Source: Methylosinus sp. LW4
Lineage (GTDB): Bacteria > Pseudomonadota > Alphaproteobacteria > Rhizobiales > Beijerinckiaceae
Assembly: GCF_000379125.1 (NCBI RefSeq)
Contig: NZ_KB900627.1
Location: 2,312-66,311 of the forward strand
Length of the DNA: 64,000 nt
Reading direction: 5' to 3'
Shown here: one piece after another, positions 1 to 9,982 of the stretch
Position numbering within the stretch: position 1 is the stretch's first letter
Layout of the letters: every line of letters begins with the position of its first letter
Notes under the pieces: generated by a model
Database searches by the model: none
What the model saw: only the letters and a program-made list of their open reading frames with translations
Told to the model about the DNA's origin: nothing
Made by a program: the position numbers and the translations under genes

Positions 1-308
1 TCTGGATCGAGCGGCAGATAGGCGCCGCCCGCCTTCAACACGCCGAGCAAAGCGACCACCATCTCCAGCGAGCGCTCGACGCAAAGGCCGACGATCGTCT
101 CCGGCCCGACGCCGAGACCGACGAGACGACGCGCCAGCCGGCTCGCTCGCGCGTTCAATTCGCCATAGGTGAGAGCGTCTTCGCCGAAGATCGCGGCCAC
201 GGCGTCGGGCGTGCGCTGCGCCTGCGCCTCGAACAGCTCGTGGATGCAAAAGTCATGCGGAAACTCCGCCGATGTGTCGTTCCAATCTAGCAGAAGCTCA
301 CGGCGTTC
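1..308 (-). repeat. A-domain N-terminal repeat, copy 1
   Basis: Encodes the C-A linker and the start of the second A domain of the left-edge synthetase. It is almost base-for-base identical to 3179-3462 and 14889-15206, with only scattered single-base differences. The match probably continues beyond the window edge. Confidence 0.9.
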
Positions 309-3300
309 CGCCTCGCTCAGAATATCGAGCGCCCGAATTGGCGTGGCCGGCGCATTTTCGAGAGCGCTCGAGAGACCGTCGAGAACAACGCGCATGTAAT
401 CGCAAATTTTTACCGGATCGATGGATTCCAGCGTTTGGACTGTGAGCAGAAAGCCCTCGCCGAAATCGTCGACAGACAGCGTGAGCGGGTAATTCGTGCG
501 CTCGTCCGCAAAGATCAGCTCGGCGTCCTCGAAAGCGGATGAGCGGGCCTCGTCCGACTCGCTGTGACGGTAGTTCAGCAATGCAGAGAACAATGGCGTC
601 GGCGCCGCCACCTTGCTGCATCGCTGCGCCAAAGTGAGCGACGCATGTTCATGCTCCAGCAAGCTTGCCAGCAACATGTGCGCGCTGCGCACACGGTCGA
701 CGACGCTTCCGTCCCCGAGCTCGATCCGCATCGGCAGAGTATTGATGAAAAGCCCGAGCCCCAGGCTGTCGCCGCCGCTCATCCGCCCGAGCAGCACCGA
801 GCCGAAGACCACATTCTGACGTCCCGTCAGCTTCCCGAGCATTTGTGCGTAGGCGAGATGGAACAGGCTCGCGGCGCTGACGCCGAGATTTGTGGCGCTG
901 TCCCTCAGTCGCTGCGCGAGGCGAGCGTCGAGCGCGAGCTTCGCCTCGATAATAACGCCATCGCCTTGCATATCGATGAGCCCGAAGGGGGCCGTCGGCT
1001 CGCTGACATCGCCCAGCAGTGATGTAAAAAATGCTTCATGCGCCGAAGCGCTCACACCCAAGCGCGCGCGCGCCACGAAATTTCGATAAGGCGTCGGCTT
1101 CGACGCCAGATTTGTCCTCCCCGACAGATGAGCCTGCGCCTCCTCCATGAGCAATTGGAGAGTGGCGTGGTCCAAAGCAAGATGATGCGTCAAAAGGAGA
1201 AGGAGCCAACGGCTCTTCTCTTCCTCATGCGCGACCACGGCCTGCATCAGCGGCGCAGTACGGACGTCGAGACGGATACGGCGCGGATCGAAGCGCGCGC
1301 GCATTTCCACGGCGGACTCGACCTTCACATAGTCGACGCCCAGCGTCGCATGGCGCCATACGACCTGCATCGGCTCTGATAGCCCTTCCCACACGATGGC
1401 TGTGCGCAGCACATCGTTTCGTTCGATCATCGCTCGCAGCGCCTCGATGAATCGCATCATCGTCTCATGCGACTGGAAGGCGAGCTGGACCGGCATGAGA
1501 TAAGGGTCGCCGTCGACGTTCATCAGATGGTGAAACAATATGCCCTCTTGCAGAGGCGCCAATGGATAGATGTCCTGAATATTTGCGGCGCCGCCGGGAA
1601 CCGATCGAACGATGCGATCGATCTCCGCTCGAGAAAGGCTCGCGAGCGTCACCATTTCCGGCGTAATTTCGTGGCCGTCGCTCGGGATGAGATTTGGCGG
1701 AACCGCCACATCGGGCCGAACGCCCGAGGCGCGCGCCAGAGCAGCCGGAGTCGGCGCGATAAAAAGCATTCGAGCGTCGGCGCGCACGCCGTGCCGGCGC
1801 AGCTGATCGATGACGCGAATCGCTTTCAGCGAGTGACCGCCGAGCTCGAAGAAATTGTCGTCGACGCCGACGCGCTCGACGCCGAGAACAGTTGCGAAGA
1901 CGCGGCACAGCGTCTCTTCCGTCGGCGTGCGCGGCGCGACATAATCATGGCGCTCTCGCGCATCTGGATCAGGATCCGGCAGCGCCTTGCGGTCGAGCTT
2001 GCCACTGGCCGTCAGCGGCATCGCTTTCAGCTGGATAAGCAGCCGAGGGATCATATAGTCAGGCAGATCTCGTCGTAGCGCAGTTTTCACCGCGCCGATA
2101 TCCAGCTCTCCGTCACCCGTCACATAAGCCGCCAAACGCCGGTCGCCCGTAGCGTCCGCGCGCGCGAGCGCTACGGCCTCACGCACGAGAGGAAGACGTC
2201 GCAGCGCCATCTCGATCTCGCCGAGCTCGATGCGAAAGCCACGGATCTTCACCTGATGATCGATCCGCCCGAGGAATTCGATATTGCTGTCTGCTCGCCA
2301 GCGCGCGAGATCGCCTGTACGATACATTCGCTCTCCGGGCGTGCCGAAGGGGTTCGGGACAAAGCGCTCGGCGGTGACGTCCGGTCGGCCGAGATATCCG
2401 CGCGCCACCCCGGCGCCGCCGATATAGAGCTCCCCGGAGACGCCCACGGGAACAGGCCCCCGCTCGTCATCCAAAAGGAAGATTTGCGTGTTCGAGATCG
2501 GCCGGCCGATCGGCGGATTTCGCCAGTCCTGCTCTTGCAAGCGAATGTAGGTGGAATAAGTCGTGCATTCCGACGGTCCGTAGAGATTGAACACGCCATC
2601 GAGATCGCGGCGTCCTAAAGCCTCGGCCAAAGCGGGCGGAAAAGGCTCGCCAGCGAGATTGACGATTCGCACGGACGGCGGCAGCGCGTCGCTCCTCGAG
2701 AGTTCCGCCATAGCCGACGGCACCGTATTGATCACATGCGCCGCTTCGCGTCCGTTCAAGCCGGCGATCTCGAGCACGTTTTTCGCGATCACAATGACGC
2801 CGCCGAAGCTCAATGGCAAAAACAGCTCGAAGACCGACAGGTCGAAGCACAAGGACGTCGACGCCAGCACCGTGGATGCGCCGGGCCGAATGAAAATGTC
2901 CTTCGCCCAATGCAGCATGGCGGCCGTGCTGACATGCGCTATGGCGACGCCCTTGGGTCTTCCCGTGGAGCCCGAAGTGTAGATGACATAGGCGAGATTC
3001 TGCGGCGCGGCGCGGCGGCCGAGCGCTTCGGCGCTCTCGCTTTCGAATTGCTCCCGATCCGCATCGAGCTGCAGGATTTGCGTTCCCGCGGGAAGCCGCT
3101 CCGCGAGACGCTCCTGCGTCAGCACGAGACGCGGCGACGCATCCGCGATCATGTAGGCGAGACGCTCTGCCGGATAGTCTGGATCGAGCGGCAGATAGGC
3201 GCCGCCCGCCTTCAACACGCCGAGCAATGCGACCACCATCTCCAGCGAGCGTTCGACGCAAAGGCCGACGATCGTCTCTGGCCCGACGCCGAGACCGACG

Positions 3301-4934
3301 AGACGACGCGCCAGCCGGCTCGCCCGCGCGTTCAATTCGCCATAGGTGAGAGCGTCTTCGCCGAAGATCGCGGCCACGGCGTCGGGCGTGCGCTGCGCCT
3401 GCGCCTCGAACAGCTCGTGGATGCACAAGTCATGCGGAAACTCCGCCGATGTGTCGTTCCAATCGATCAGCAGCCGCCGACGTTCGGGCCCGCTCAGCAT
3501 CGGCAGCGTTCCGATGCGAGCGCGCGGATCGGCGACAATCGCTTCCAGCAGATTGCGATAATGATCCGCCATGCGCGCGATCGTCGACCGCTCGAACAGA
3601 GCGGCCGCATATTCGATCGATGCGCTCAATGCGCCCTCGCCCTCGGCGACTTCCAATGTGAGATCGAATTTCGACGTTCCGCTGTCCGCCGTAAGACTCT
3701 CGATCCGCAGGCCGGCCAAGGAAAACGCCCGCGCCGGCGCATTCTGAGAGACGAACATCGCCTGAAACAAAGGACTGCGGCTCATGTCGCGCGCCGGGCG
3801 CAGCTCCTCCACCAGACGTTCGAACGGAAGATCCTGATGCTCTTGCGCGCCCAGCGCCGCCTCGCGCACCCGCTCCAAAAGCGTGACGAAGCTCGGATCG
3901 CCAGAGAGGTCCGCGCGCAGAACCAGCGTGTTGACGAAAAAGCCGATCAGCCCCTCGAGCTCCACCCGTCGCCGATTGGCCGTCGGCGCGCCGACGCAAA
4001 TGTCGCTCTGCCCGCTGTAGCGCGACAACAGAAGCTGAAACGCCGCGAGCAATACCATGAACAGCGTCGCGCCCTGCTCCCGAGCGAGGCTCTTCAGCCG
4101 ATCCGCGAGCGCCGCCGGGATCACGAAGCGATGCACGCCGCCGGCGGAATCCTGAACCGCCGGACGCGGATGATCTGTCGGTAGCTCCAGAACCATGGAC
4201 GCATCCGCCAACCTCCGCCGCCAATAGGAGAGCTGCCGCTCCAACCGCTCGCCGCGCAGCCAATCGCGCTGCCAGGCGGCGTAATCGGCATATTGGATGG
4301 GAAGCGGCGGGAGCGGCGACGGACGGCCTGCGACGCGCGCCTCATAGAGCGCTGCGAGCTCGCGCATCAGAACGTCGGTCGACCATCCGTCGGACACGAT
4401 ATGATGCAGCGTGAAGGCGACGAGATGCTCGCGCGCCTCTTCGCCGACGCCGAGATCGATGATGAGGACGCGCAGAAGCGGCCCCTGCGTCAGATCGAAG
4501 GGCCGACGCGTCTCCCGCTCGATGAGACGAAGCGCCTCGGCGGCGCGCGCATCCGTTTCGAGATCGCGCAGATCGACGAGGGGACAGTCGATCTCCAGCG
4601 ATGGCGCGACGATCTGAGTCGCTTCGCCATCGACCACGGAAAAGCGCGTCCGCAGCGTCTCGTGCCGCGCCACGATCGCGTTCACCGCCCAGGAAAGGGC
4701 CGCAATGTTCAACGAGCCGATAAAGCGAAACGCGCCCGCGTTATTATAGGCGGAGCTATCGGGTTGAATAATATCGAGCAGCCATAGGCGCTGTTGCGCA
4801 TAGGACAGCGGCTTCCTCGCGCCGCGATATGCCGCGATCGGCCGCTCCTTGTCCGACTCCTCGTTCATTCGAGTCCGCAACAGCTGCAATTTTTCGGGAG
4901 ACAGGCGCGACAGGCGCTCGATCAGCTCAGCCAT
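1..4934 (-). CDS. Nonribosomal peptide synthetase C-A(Ala-like)-PCP-C-A, 3' end outside window
   Basis: The ATG at 4934 follows a GGAAG ribosome site, and the frame stays open through base 1, so about 1,644 residues are visible. Domains in order: C (about 20-460, HHIVSDG), A (about 500-1010), PCP (GGHSL, Ser near residue 1034), a second C (about 1110-1530, HHLALDH, entry motif YPLAPLQEGILF), then the first roughly 90 residues of another A domain. The A-domain code read by alignment to GrsA is DLFNNALTYK, which resembles codes reported for alanine; this assignment is from memory. The second C has the entry motif typical of DCL or dual E/C domains, so the Ala may be D-configured (inference). 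It lies 32 bp downstream of the CmlA-like gene and last in the visible assembly line, so it adds Ala and at least one more residue. The terminal thioesterase or further modules must lie left of the window. Confidence 0.95.
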   Translation of the reverse strand, partial: MAELIERLSRLSPEKLQLLRTRMNEESDKERPIAAYRGARKPLSYAQQRLWLLDIIQPDSSAYNNAGAFRFIGSLNIAALSWAVNAIVARHETLRTRFSVVDGEATQIVAPSLEIDCPLVDLRDLETDARAAEALRLIERETRRPFDLTQGPLLRVLIIDLGVGEEAREHLVAFTLHHIVSDGWSTDVLMRELAALYEARVAGRPSPLPPLPIQYADYAAWQRDWLRGERLERQLSYWRRRLADASMVLELPTDHPRPAVQDSAGGVHRFVIPAALADRLKSLAREQGATLFMVLLAAFQLLLSRYSGQSDICVGAPTANRRRVELEGLIGFFVNTLVLRADLSGDPSFVTLLERVREAALGAQEHQDLPFERLVEELRPARDMSRSPLFQAMFVSQNAPARAFSLAGLRIESLTADSGTSKFDLTLEVAEGEGALSASIEYAAALFERSTIARMADHYRNLLEAIVADPRARIGTLPMLSGPERRRLLIDWNDTSAEFPHDLCIHELFEAQAQRTPDAVAAIFGEDALTYGELNARASRLARRLVGLGVGPETIVGLCVERSLEMVVALLGVLKAGGAYLPLDPDYPAERLAYMIADASPRLVLTQERLAERLPAGTQILQLDADREQFESESAEALGRRAAPQNLAYVIYTSGSTGRPKGVAIAHVSTAAMLHWAKDIFIRPGASTVLASTSLCFDLSVFELFLPLSFGGVIVIAKNVLEIAGLNGREAAHVINTVPSAMAELSRSDALPPSVRIVNLAGEPFPPALAEALGRRDLDGVFNLYGPSECTTYSTYIRLQEQDWRNPPIGRPISNTQIFLLDDERGPVPVGVSGELYIGGAGVARGYLGRPDVTAERFVPNPFGTPGERMYRTGDLARWRADSNIEFLGRIDHQVKIRGFRIELGEIEMALRRLPLVREAVALARADATGDRRLAAYVTGDGELDIGAVKTALRRDLPDYMIPRLLIQLKAMPLTASGKLDRKALPDPDPDARERHDYVAPRTPTEETLCRVFATVLGVERVGVDDNFFELGGHSLKAIRVIDQLRRHGVRADARMLFIAPTPAALARASGVRPDVAVPPNLIPSDGHEITPEMVTLASLSRAEIDRIVRSVPGGAANIQDIYPLAPLQEGILFHHLMNVDGDPYLMPVQLAFQSHETMMRFIEALRAMIERNDVLRTAIVWEGLSEPMQVVWRHATLGVDYVKVESAVEMRARFDPRRIRLDVRTAPLMQAVVAHEEEKSRWLLLLLTHHLALDHATLQLLMEEAQAHLSGRTNLASKPTPYRNFVARARLGVSASAHEAFFTSLLGDVSEPTAPFGLIDMQGDGVIIEAKLALDARLAQRLRDSATNLGVSAASLFHLAYAQMLGKLTGRQNVVFGSVLLGRMSGGDSLGLGLFINTLPMRIELGDGSVVDRVRSAHMLLASLLEHEHASLTLAQRCSKVAAPTPLFSALLNYRHSESDEARSSAFEDAELIFADERTNYPLTLSVDDFGEGFLLTVQTLESIDPVKICDYMRVVLDGLSSALENAPATPIRALDILSEAERRELLLDWNDTSAEFPHDFCIHELFEAQAQRTPDAVAAIFGEDALTYGELNARASRLARRLVGLGVGPETIVGLCVERSLEMVVALLGVLKAGGAYLPLDP
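2952..3462 (-). repeat. A-domain N-terminal repeat, copy 2
   Basis: Covers the C-A linker to the A3 phosphate-loop motif of the Ala-like A domain. It is near-identical to 14660-15206. Similarity drops sharply just after the A3 motif, where the substrate-binding core begins, and returns around A6 (from about 2500 down to 1850, against 14130-13490). Confidence 0.85.
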
Positions 4935-4966
4935 TATCGTTCTTCCAGACTCGCGTGTTCAATCGG

Positions 4967-6565
4967 TCAGATCAGGATTTCGGTTCGGCCGAAGAGAAGC
5001 TTCGCGTCGACGCCCATTTCATCGTTCAACGACCGAATATACTTGGCGATCTCCGCCATGTAGACGTCGTCCTCGGCGGGAGTGAGGGCGAGGAGATATC
5101 GTACCCATGGCTCGCGCCCGACCGCATAGATGAACGCCTGCCGACAACGCACAGCGCGCGCGAGCTCCAGAGCGGTGTTGGAATTGCACCCATTTGAGCG
5201 GCGTCCCTGGCTATGTCGATGATCGGGCTTGTTCGGCAAAATCGGCCCATAGACCCAATTCAACGGCGCGCCGACGCATTCCATTCCGACGAAGAGAGTG
5301 TCGATGGGACCCGTCTCGCGAAGCAGATGCGCGTAGATCTCCGAAACCAGGCAATTGGAGTCGGCGGCGAAGAGCAGGCTTCGCGTTCCGAGGCGCAGAA
5401 AATAGGCCGTTTTCGCGGAGGGCAGATCATTGTGCTCCCCCAGGAACGGAACCGCGACAATTCGGCCATTGGGAATGGCGAATTCATCGAGGCAATCGAC
5501 CTCCCGCACATTCGAGAACCCGAGCTGACGCGCCAGCAGCGTCAGCGACAGATCGCCATAAAAAACGCCCGAGCTCCTCGGCGCTACGAGGGTCCCGATC
5601 TTGCGTCTCAACCGCAGTAACGTCTCGATGACGAAATGATCGTGGTGCCCATGCGTGATGAGAACATAATCGATCCACTCCGGCAGATCGCCAAAGCTGA
5701 AACGTTCCACGTCATGACGCTCTGGACGCGGCGCGATCAGCGGATCGACGAGGATCGAAACCCCTCCGCTCTCCACGAGCACGCAGGCGTGCCCGAAGTA
5801 TCGAATGCGAATTCGATCGCCGCGCCATGGCGCTCGAATGGCGCCGTCGCTCTCGCGCAAAATGGCTCGCAGCTTCGCGTCCTGCGACGTCGGAGAGTCC
5901 AGCAAGGATCTGATCTCGGCGAAGGATTTCGGCTCCTGTTCCAGACGGAACAGCTCGTCGATTTTGGGATCGTCGAAAGCGACGTTCCAATCGAGAGAAT
6001 CGTCTCCTGGCAATCTCGGCGTGCTCATATAATAGGGACGCTCGAGGTCGGTCTCCTGACGAAACAGGCGTAGCGACTGGGCCTCCTTCTTATAATATCC
6101 GCTCTTGTAGAGAAGCCCTTCGAGCGGCCGCACGATCGGTCGATTGTAGTAATCGTAGAGAAGCTCGACATAGCCACGCAGCGGTTCGGGAATCCGTCGA
6201 TAATAGCCCTCGAGGCTTTCGCCATTCGCTTCGTTGACGAGCCGATTGTGAAACGCGATCAGCGCGCGCGCGAAAGCGAGATTATCCGAAAAATCATCCT
6301 TCATCTTAGCCGAGAAGTCGCGAACCTCGGCTAGGCGCGACGTCGGGACGTCGACGAAAGCGCCGCCCAAAAGCTTGGGATTGCGGCAAGAGGTCTCGTG
6401 AATTCCAGGATTCGCGAGATAGGAGTCGAGCGTCGTGATCTGGTAGTTCAGAAGATGCAGACTCTGCGTGACCGGAGACATCACATGGGGCCACGCCACC
6501 CATCGTCCGACCAAAGGCTCTACACATACGCTCTCCGCGAGAGCGTAGCGGATCTCGTCAGACAT
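4967..6565 (-). CDS. CmlA-like diiron beta-hydroxylase acting on PCP-bound amino acid
   Basis: The 532-residue protein starts at the ATG at 6565, which overlaps the end of the upstream synthetase by 8 bp and follows an AGGAAGGA ribosome site. An N-terminal domain of about 245 residues precedes a metallo-beta-lactamase fold with the metal motif HGHHDH at residues 305-310. GEH places a Glu at 377, and there is an Asp at 402. Length and spacing match CmlA of chloramphenicol biosynthesis (also 532 residues as I recall, with H305/H307/D309/H310/E377-type iron ligands). CmlA beta-hydroxylates an amino acid held on an NRPS carrier protein using O2 and a dinuclear iron centre. The gene directly follows the His-like C-A-PCP module, so PCP-bound histidine is the likeliest substrate (inference). 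An ordinary metallo-hydrolase is the alternative, but the N-terminal domain and context argue against it. Confidence 0.85.
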   Translation of the reverse strand: MSDEIRYALAESVCVEPLVGRWVAWPHVMSPVTQSLHLLNYQITTLDSYLANPGIHETSCRNPKLLGGAFVDVPTSRLAEVRDFSAKMKDDFSDNLAFARALIAFHNRLVNEANGESLEGYYRRIPEPLRGYVELLYDYYNRPIVRPLEGLLYKSGYYKKEAQSLRLFRQETDLERPYYMSTPRLPGDDSLDWNVAFDDPKIDELFRLEQEPKSFAEIRSLLDSPTSQDAKLRAILRESDGAIRAPWRGDRIRIRYFGHACVLVESGGVSILVDPLIAPRPERHDVERFSFGDLPEWIDYVLITHGHHDHFVIETLLRLRRKIGTLVAPRSSGVFYGDLSLTLLARQLGFSNVREVDCLDEFAIPNGRIVAVPFLGEHNDLPSAKTAYFLRLGTRSLLFAADSNCLVSEIYAHLLRETGPIDTLFVGMECVGAPLNWVYGPILPNKPDHRHSQGRRSNGCNSNTALELARAVRCRQAFIYAVGREPWVRYLLALTPAEDDVYMAEIAKYIRSLNDEMGVDAKLLFGRTEILI

Positions 6566-9500
6566 GCTGCGATCCTTCCTTTTCGAGCCCATGAGCGACG
6601 GCCTGCGCATCAGCGGTGGAGTCGATCTCCGCGAGAAGAAAGCTCAGCGTCTCGTCGATGGCCGCGCCGGCGGTCGCCTCGATCTCCGCGGCGAGCTCGC
6701 CGAGAGTCCCTCCCTCGAAAAGCGTCGTGATCGGAATGTCCTTGCCGAACCGCTGCTGCGCGCGCGCGACCACTTGAATCGCAGACAGCGAGTTGCCGCC
6801 GAGATCGAAAAAGTTGTCGTTGCGCCCGATCTCCTCGACGCCGAGCACGGCGCGCCAGATATCGGCGAGGAGAAATTCGACAGCGCTGATGGGATCCTTG
6901 CTTTCCAGCGTGTGTTCCGTGGCGGCCGTCGCCGGCTCGAACAGCGCCGAACGATCGACTTTTCCATTCGGAAGCCGCGGCAAGGCGGGGAGAGCGACGA
7001 TGACATCGGGGACCATGAAGGCCGGCAGATTCTGCTCGACATGCCGGCGCAACGCGGCTTCGATCTCTCGCGAATCGTCATTTGCGACGACATAGCCGAT
7101 CAGCCTGGCGCCGTCCCCCTTCTCCCCGCGCACGACCACGACTGCCTCGGACACATTGGGATGGGACGACAGCACATCCTCGATTTCTCGAGGATCGACG
7201 CGATAGCCGCGCAGCTTGATCTGCTCATCGAAGCGTCCGAGAAACTCGAGTCCTCCGTCCCGGCGGCGCTTTACGCGGTCGCCGGTACGGTAGAGTCGTT
7301 CGCCGCCGTGGCCGAAGGGGTCTGGGACGAATTTCTCAGCGGTCAATTCCGGCTGGCCATGGTACCCTCGCGTCACGCCCGGACCGCCGATATAGAGCTC
7401 GCCGGCAAGGCCCACGGCCGATAGGTCGCCATCCGGCCCGACGACATAAGCTCGGGCGCCGGGAATTGGCTCCCCTATGCTCACGGGGCTCGCCCTGTTC
7501 TCATGCTCGGCGATTTCATGAATCGTGCTCCACACGGAGCATTCCGTCGGTCCATATTCATTGAACAGAGCGGCGTGTGGCAGCGTCGCAAAGTGAGCGT
7601 CGACGACAGCGCGCTTGCAAGTCTCGCCGGCGACGACGCAGCATCGCAGCGATGCGCAGGCCTGCGGGGTCGCCACTTCCAGCAATGCGGAATAGAATGA
7701 CGGCAGACATAGGAGATGCGTGACCGACTCTCTCTCGACGAGACGTATGAGCGCGCCCGGATCGCGCCGCACCCTCTCGGACGGGATATGCAGCCGGCCG
7801 CCCTGGGACAAGGTCCAGAACAGCCCCGCCAAAGAGCTGTCGAAGGAAATGGACGACAAGAGCAGGAAGCCGGCGACAGGCTCCGCGTAACGCTCCAAGC
7901 GCGCGCGCGTCGAGGCGACGGCGTTGCGATGCGTCGCCATCACGCCTTTCGCGCGGCCCGTCGAGCCAGACGTGTAGATGATATAGGCGACGTTTTCAGG
8001 CGCGACGTTCGAAATGACAGGATGGTCCGGCATTGAGCCGAGGACATTCTGATCCAGAATTGCGATTGGAACCGCAATCTGGTCGAGATTCGAAGCCAGC
8101 TCCCGCGTCGTGAGCAGAGCGCCCGCCCGCGCATCGGATAGAACATAGTCGATCCGGCCGGGCGGATAGGCGGGATCAAGCGGCACGAAGGCGCCGCCCG
8201 CCTTAGACACGCCGATGATCGCGGCGACCAGCTCTACCGAGGGTTCGAGAAGCACGCCCACCGGCACGTCGGGGCCGACGCCCAGCCGCTGCAGCCAATG
8301 CGCGATCTGATTTGCGCGTACGGCTAATTCGCCATAGGTCATCGTCGCATCGCCCGTCGCCACCGCGACATGATCGGCACGCGCATTTCGGCCGATCCAA
8401 TGATGAATAAGCTCCGGCGCGACTGTACGAAGCGAAGCGCCTTCGGACATTGCGACGATTTGCGAATATTCTGCCGCGTCCGAGAGACGTAGCGCCGCGA
8501 TGCGCGTCGTCGGAGACGCCAGCAGATTGTCGACGAGAGTTGTGAAATGCGCCGCCATCCTGGCGATGGTCTCTTCGTCGAAGAGGTCCAAATCATGCTC
8601 GAAACGCAGCCGCAGTCCCGGCGCCTCGTTGAAGACATGCAGAACGAGATCGAAGATCGCCGAGTCCGTGCTCACTTCCTCGACGTCGATCGCGAGACCG
8701 GATAGCGACAGTCGCTCGATCGGGATATTGTGGTGAACGAACGCCACTTGGAACAGAGGATTGTGACCGAGGCACCGCTTCGTCGCCAATTTTTCGACGA
8801 GCATTTCGAATGGCGCATCCTGATTCGATTGGGCGTCGACAGCGGTCTCATGCACACGCGCGAGCAATGTCTCGAAGCTCGGATTGTCGTCGAGCGTCGT
8901 GCGCAGAACGAGAGCGTTCGCGAAAAATCCTACGAGCCGCTCGAGTTCGGGATGCGTGCGATATGCGATGGTGGTGCCGACCGCGATGTCCGTCTGGCCG
9001 CTGTAATGATAGAGCAGAGTTTTGAAGGCCGACAGCAAGACGACGAACAGCGTCGTGTTCATCCTTCTGGCGAGATTTGTAAGTCCCTCGAGAGCCTCTT
9101 GCGACAGCGTCCAGGAATAGCGCGAGCCGCGATTGCCTTGCGTCGACGCGCGCGGCCTGTCGGTCGGCAGCGCCAGCAAATCGGGAAGTCCGGCGAGCCT
9201 TTGCGCCCAATGGTCGATTTGCCTTCGGCCCGCCTCGCTCGTCATTAGGCGACGATGCCAGGCGGCAAAGTCGCCATATTGCACGGACAGCGGCGCGAGC
9301 GGGTTTGGCGCGCCCCTTATCGCAGCCTCATAGAGCCGCCCGATTTCCTGGATCAGCAGCCCGCTGGACCATCCGTCCCAAATGATGTGATGGATCGTCA
9401 GCAGCAAGACATGCCTTTCGATGCCCAAGGTCAGCAAGGTCGCTCGCATCAGCGGCGGCGCATCGAGATCGAAAGGCTTCCGCGCCTCGACGTGTGACAA

Positions 9501-9935
9501 TGCCTGAACTTCTCTATTTTGCGCCTCCTCATCGAGGCGACACAGATCGGTTCGTTCGAAGGGGAATTCTGCATCGCTTGCGTAAAAGAGCCGAGGAACG
9601 CCGCAGTCGCTCACGAAACCAGAGCGCAGCACTTCGTGACGACGAATAATTTCTCTCAGGCTCGACTGCAGCGCTGCCGGATCGAGGGCTCCTTCGATGC
9701 GCGCCAGTAGCGCTATGTTGAACAATGCCGGATTGGGCGACACTTGGCATTGAAACCAGATGCGCTCTTGGCCGTATGACAGCGGATCGTCGCCGGGCGC
9801 CCGAGGAGCGATGCGGTCTCGAGATATCTTCAGTGAAGAACGGCCCCGCAAGCGGAGCTCGAGAAGCTCGCGCTGACCCGGAGAAAGGCGCGCCTTTTTG
9901 TTCTGCTGCTCGTTTTCGATCTCGATCGTGTCCAT
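6558..9935 (-). CDS. Single-module nonribosomal peptide synthetase C-A(His-like)-PCP
   Basis: 1,125 residues from the ATG at 9935. An in-frame extension to 10256 exists but overlaps the preceding synthetase and reads as Arg-rich shadow. Domains: C (about 50-480, HHIIWDG intact), A (about 505-1010), PCP (GGNSL, Ser near 1044). Specificity residues are D-S-A-L-V-A-E-V-W plus the invariant Lys. This shares D,S,L,A,E,V with the bacitracin histidine code DSELTAEVCK, so histidine is the best guess; an aromatic residue is possible. It sits 47 bp after the two-module synthetase and overlaps the CmlA-like gene, giving collinear order. The entry motif PLSYGQERIW is that of an ordinary LCL-type C domain, so the preceding Dab should be L. 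Confidence 0.95.
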   Translation of the reverse strand: MDTIEIENEQQNKKARLSPGQRELLELRLRGRSSLKISRDRIAPRAPGDDPLSYGQERIWFQCQVSPNPALFNIALLARIEGALDPAALQSSLREIIRRHEVLRSGFVSDCGVPRLFYASDAEFPFERTDLCRLDEEAQNREVQALSHVEARKPFDLDAPPLMRATLLTLGIERHVLLLTIHHIIWDGWSSGLLIQEIGRLYEAAIRGAPNPLAPLSVQYGDFAAWHRRLMTSEAGRRQIDHWAQRLAGLPDLLALPTDRPRASTQGNRGSRYSWTLSQEALEGLTNLARRMNTTLFVVLLSAFKTLLYHYSGQTDIAVGTTIAYRTHPELERLVGFFANALVLRTTLDDNPSFETLLARVHETAVDAQSNQDAPFEMLVEKLATKRCLGHNPLFQVAFVHHNIPIERLSLSGLAIDVEEVSTDSAIFDLVLHVFNEAPGLRLRFEHDLDLFDEETIARMAAHFTTLVDNLLASPTTRIAALRLSDAAEYSQIVAMSEGASLRTVAPELIHHWIGRNARADHVAVATGDATMTYGELAVRANQIAHWLQRLGVGPDVPVGVLLEPSVELVAAIIGVSKAGGAFVPLDPAYPPGRIDYVLSDARAGALLTTRELASNLDQIAVPIAILDQNVLGSMPDHPVISNVAPENVAYIIYTSGSTGRAKGVMATHRNAVASTRARLERYAEPVAGFLLLSSISFDSSLAGLFWTLSQGGRLHIPSERVRRDPGALIRLVERESVTHLLCLPSFYSALLEVATPQACASLRCCVVAGETCKRAVVDAHFATLPHAALFNEYGPTECSVWSTIHEIAEHENRASPVSIGEPIPGARAYVVGPDGDLSAVGLAGELYIGGPGVTRGYHGQPELTAEKFVPDPFGHGGERLYRTGDRVKRRRDGGLEFLGRFDEQIKLRGYRVDPREIEDVLSSHPNVSEAVVVVRGEKGDGARLIGYVVANDDSREIEAALRRHVEQNLPAFMVPDVIVALPALPRLPNGKVDRSALFEPATAATEHTLESKDPISAVEFLLADIWRAVLGVEEIGRNDNFFDLGGNSLSAIQVVARAQQRFGKDIPITTLFEGGTLGELAAEIEATAGAAIDETLSFLLAEIDSTADAQAVAHGLEKEGSQHV

Positions 9936-9982
9936 GAGGCGGTCGCTCCGAATGGCTCGTTTCTCGAGGGAGGACTCGCGTC

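Noticed and set aside
2736..4184. 482-aa plus-strand open frame within the left-edge synthetase
   Set aside because: Shadow of the NRPS coding frame; the same type of frame recurs at 13865-15178 because the underlying A domains are repeated.
4967..6565. Simple metallo-beta-lactamase or lactonase
   Set aside because: A 245-residue N-terminal domain, total length of 532, the Glu at 377 and NRPS coupling fit CmlA-type hydroxylases instead.
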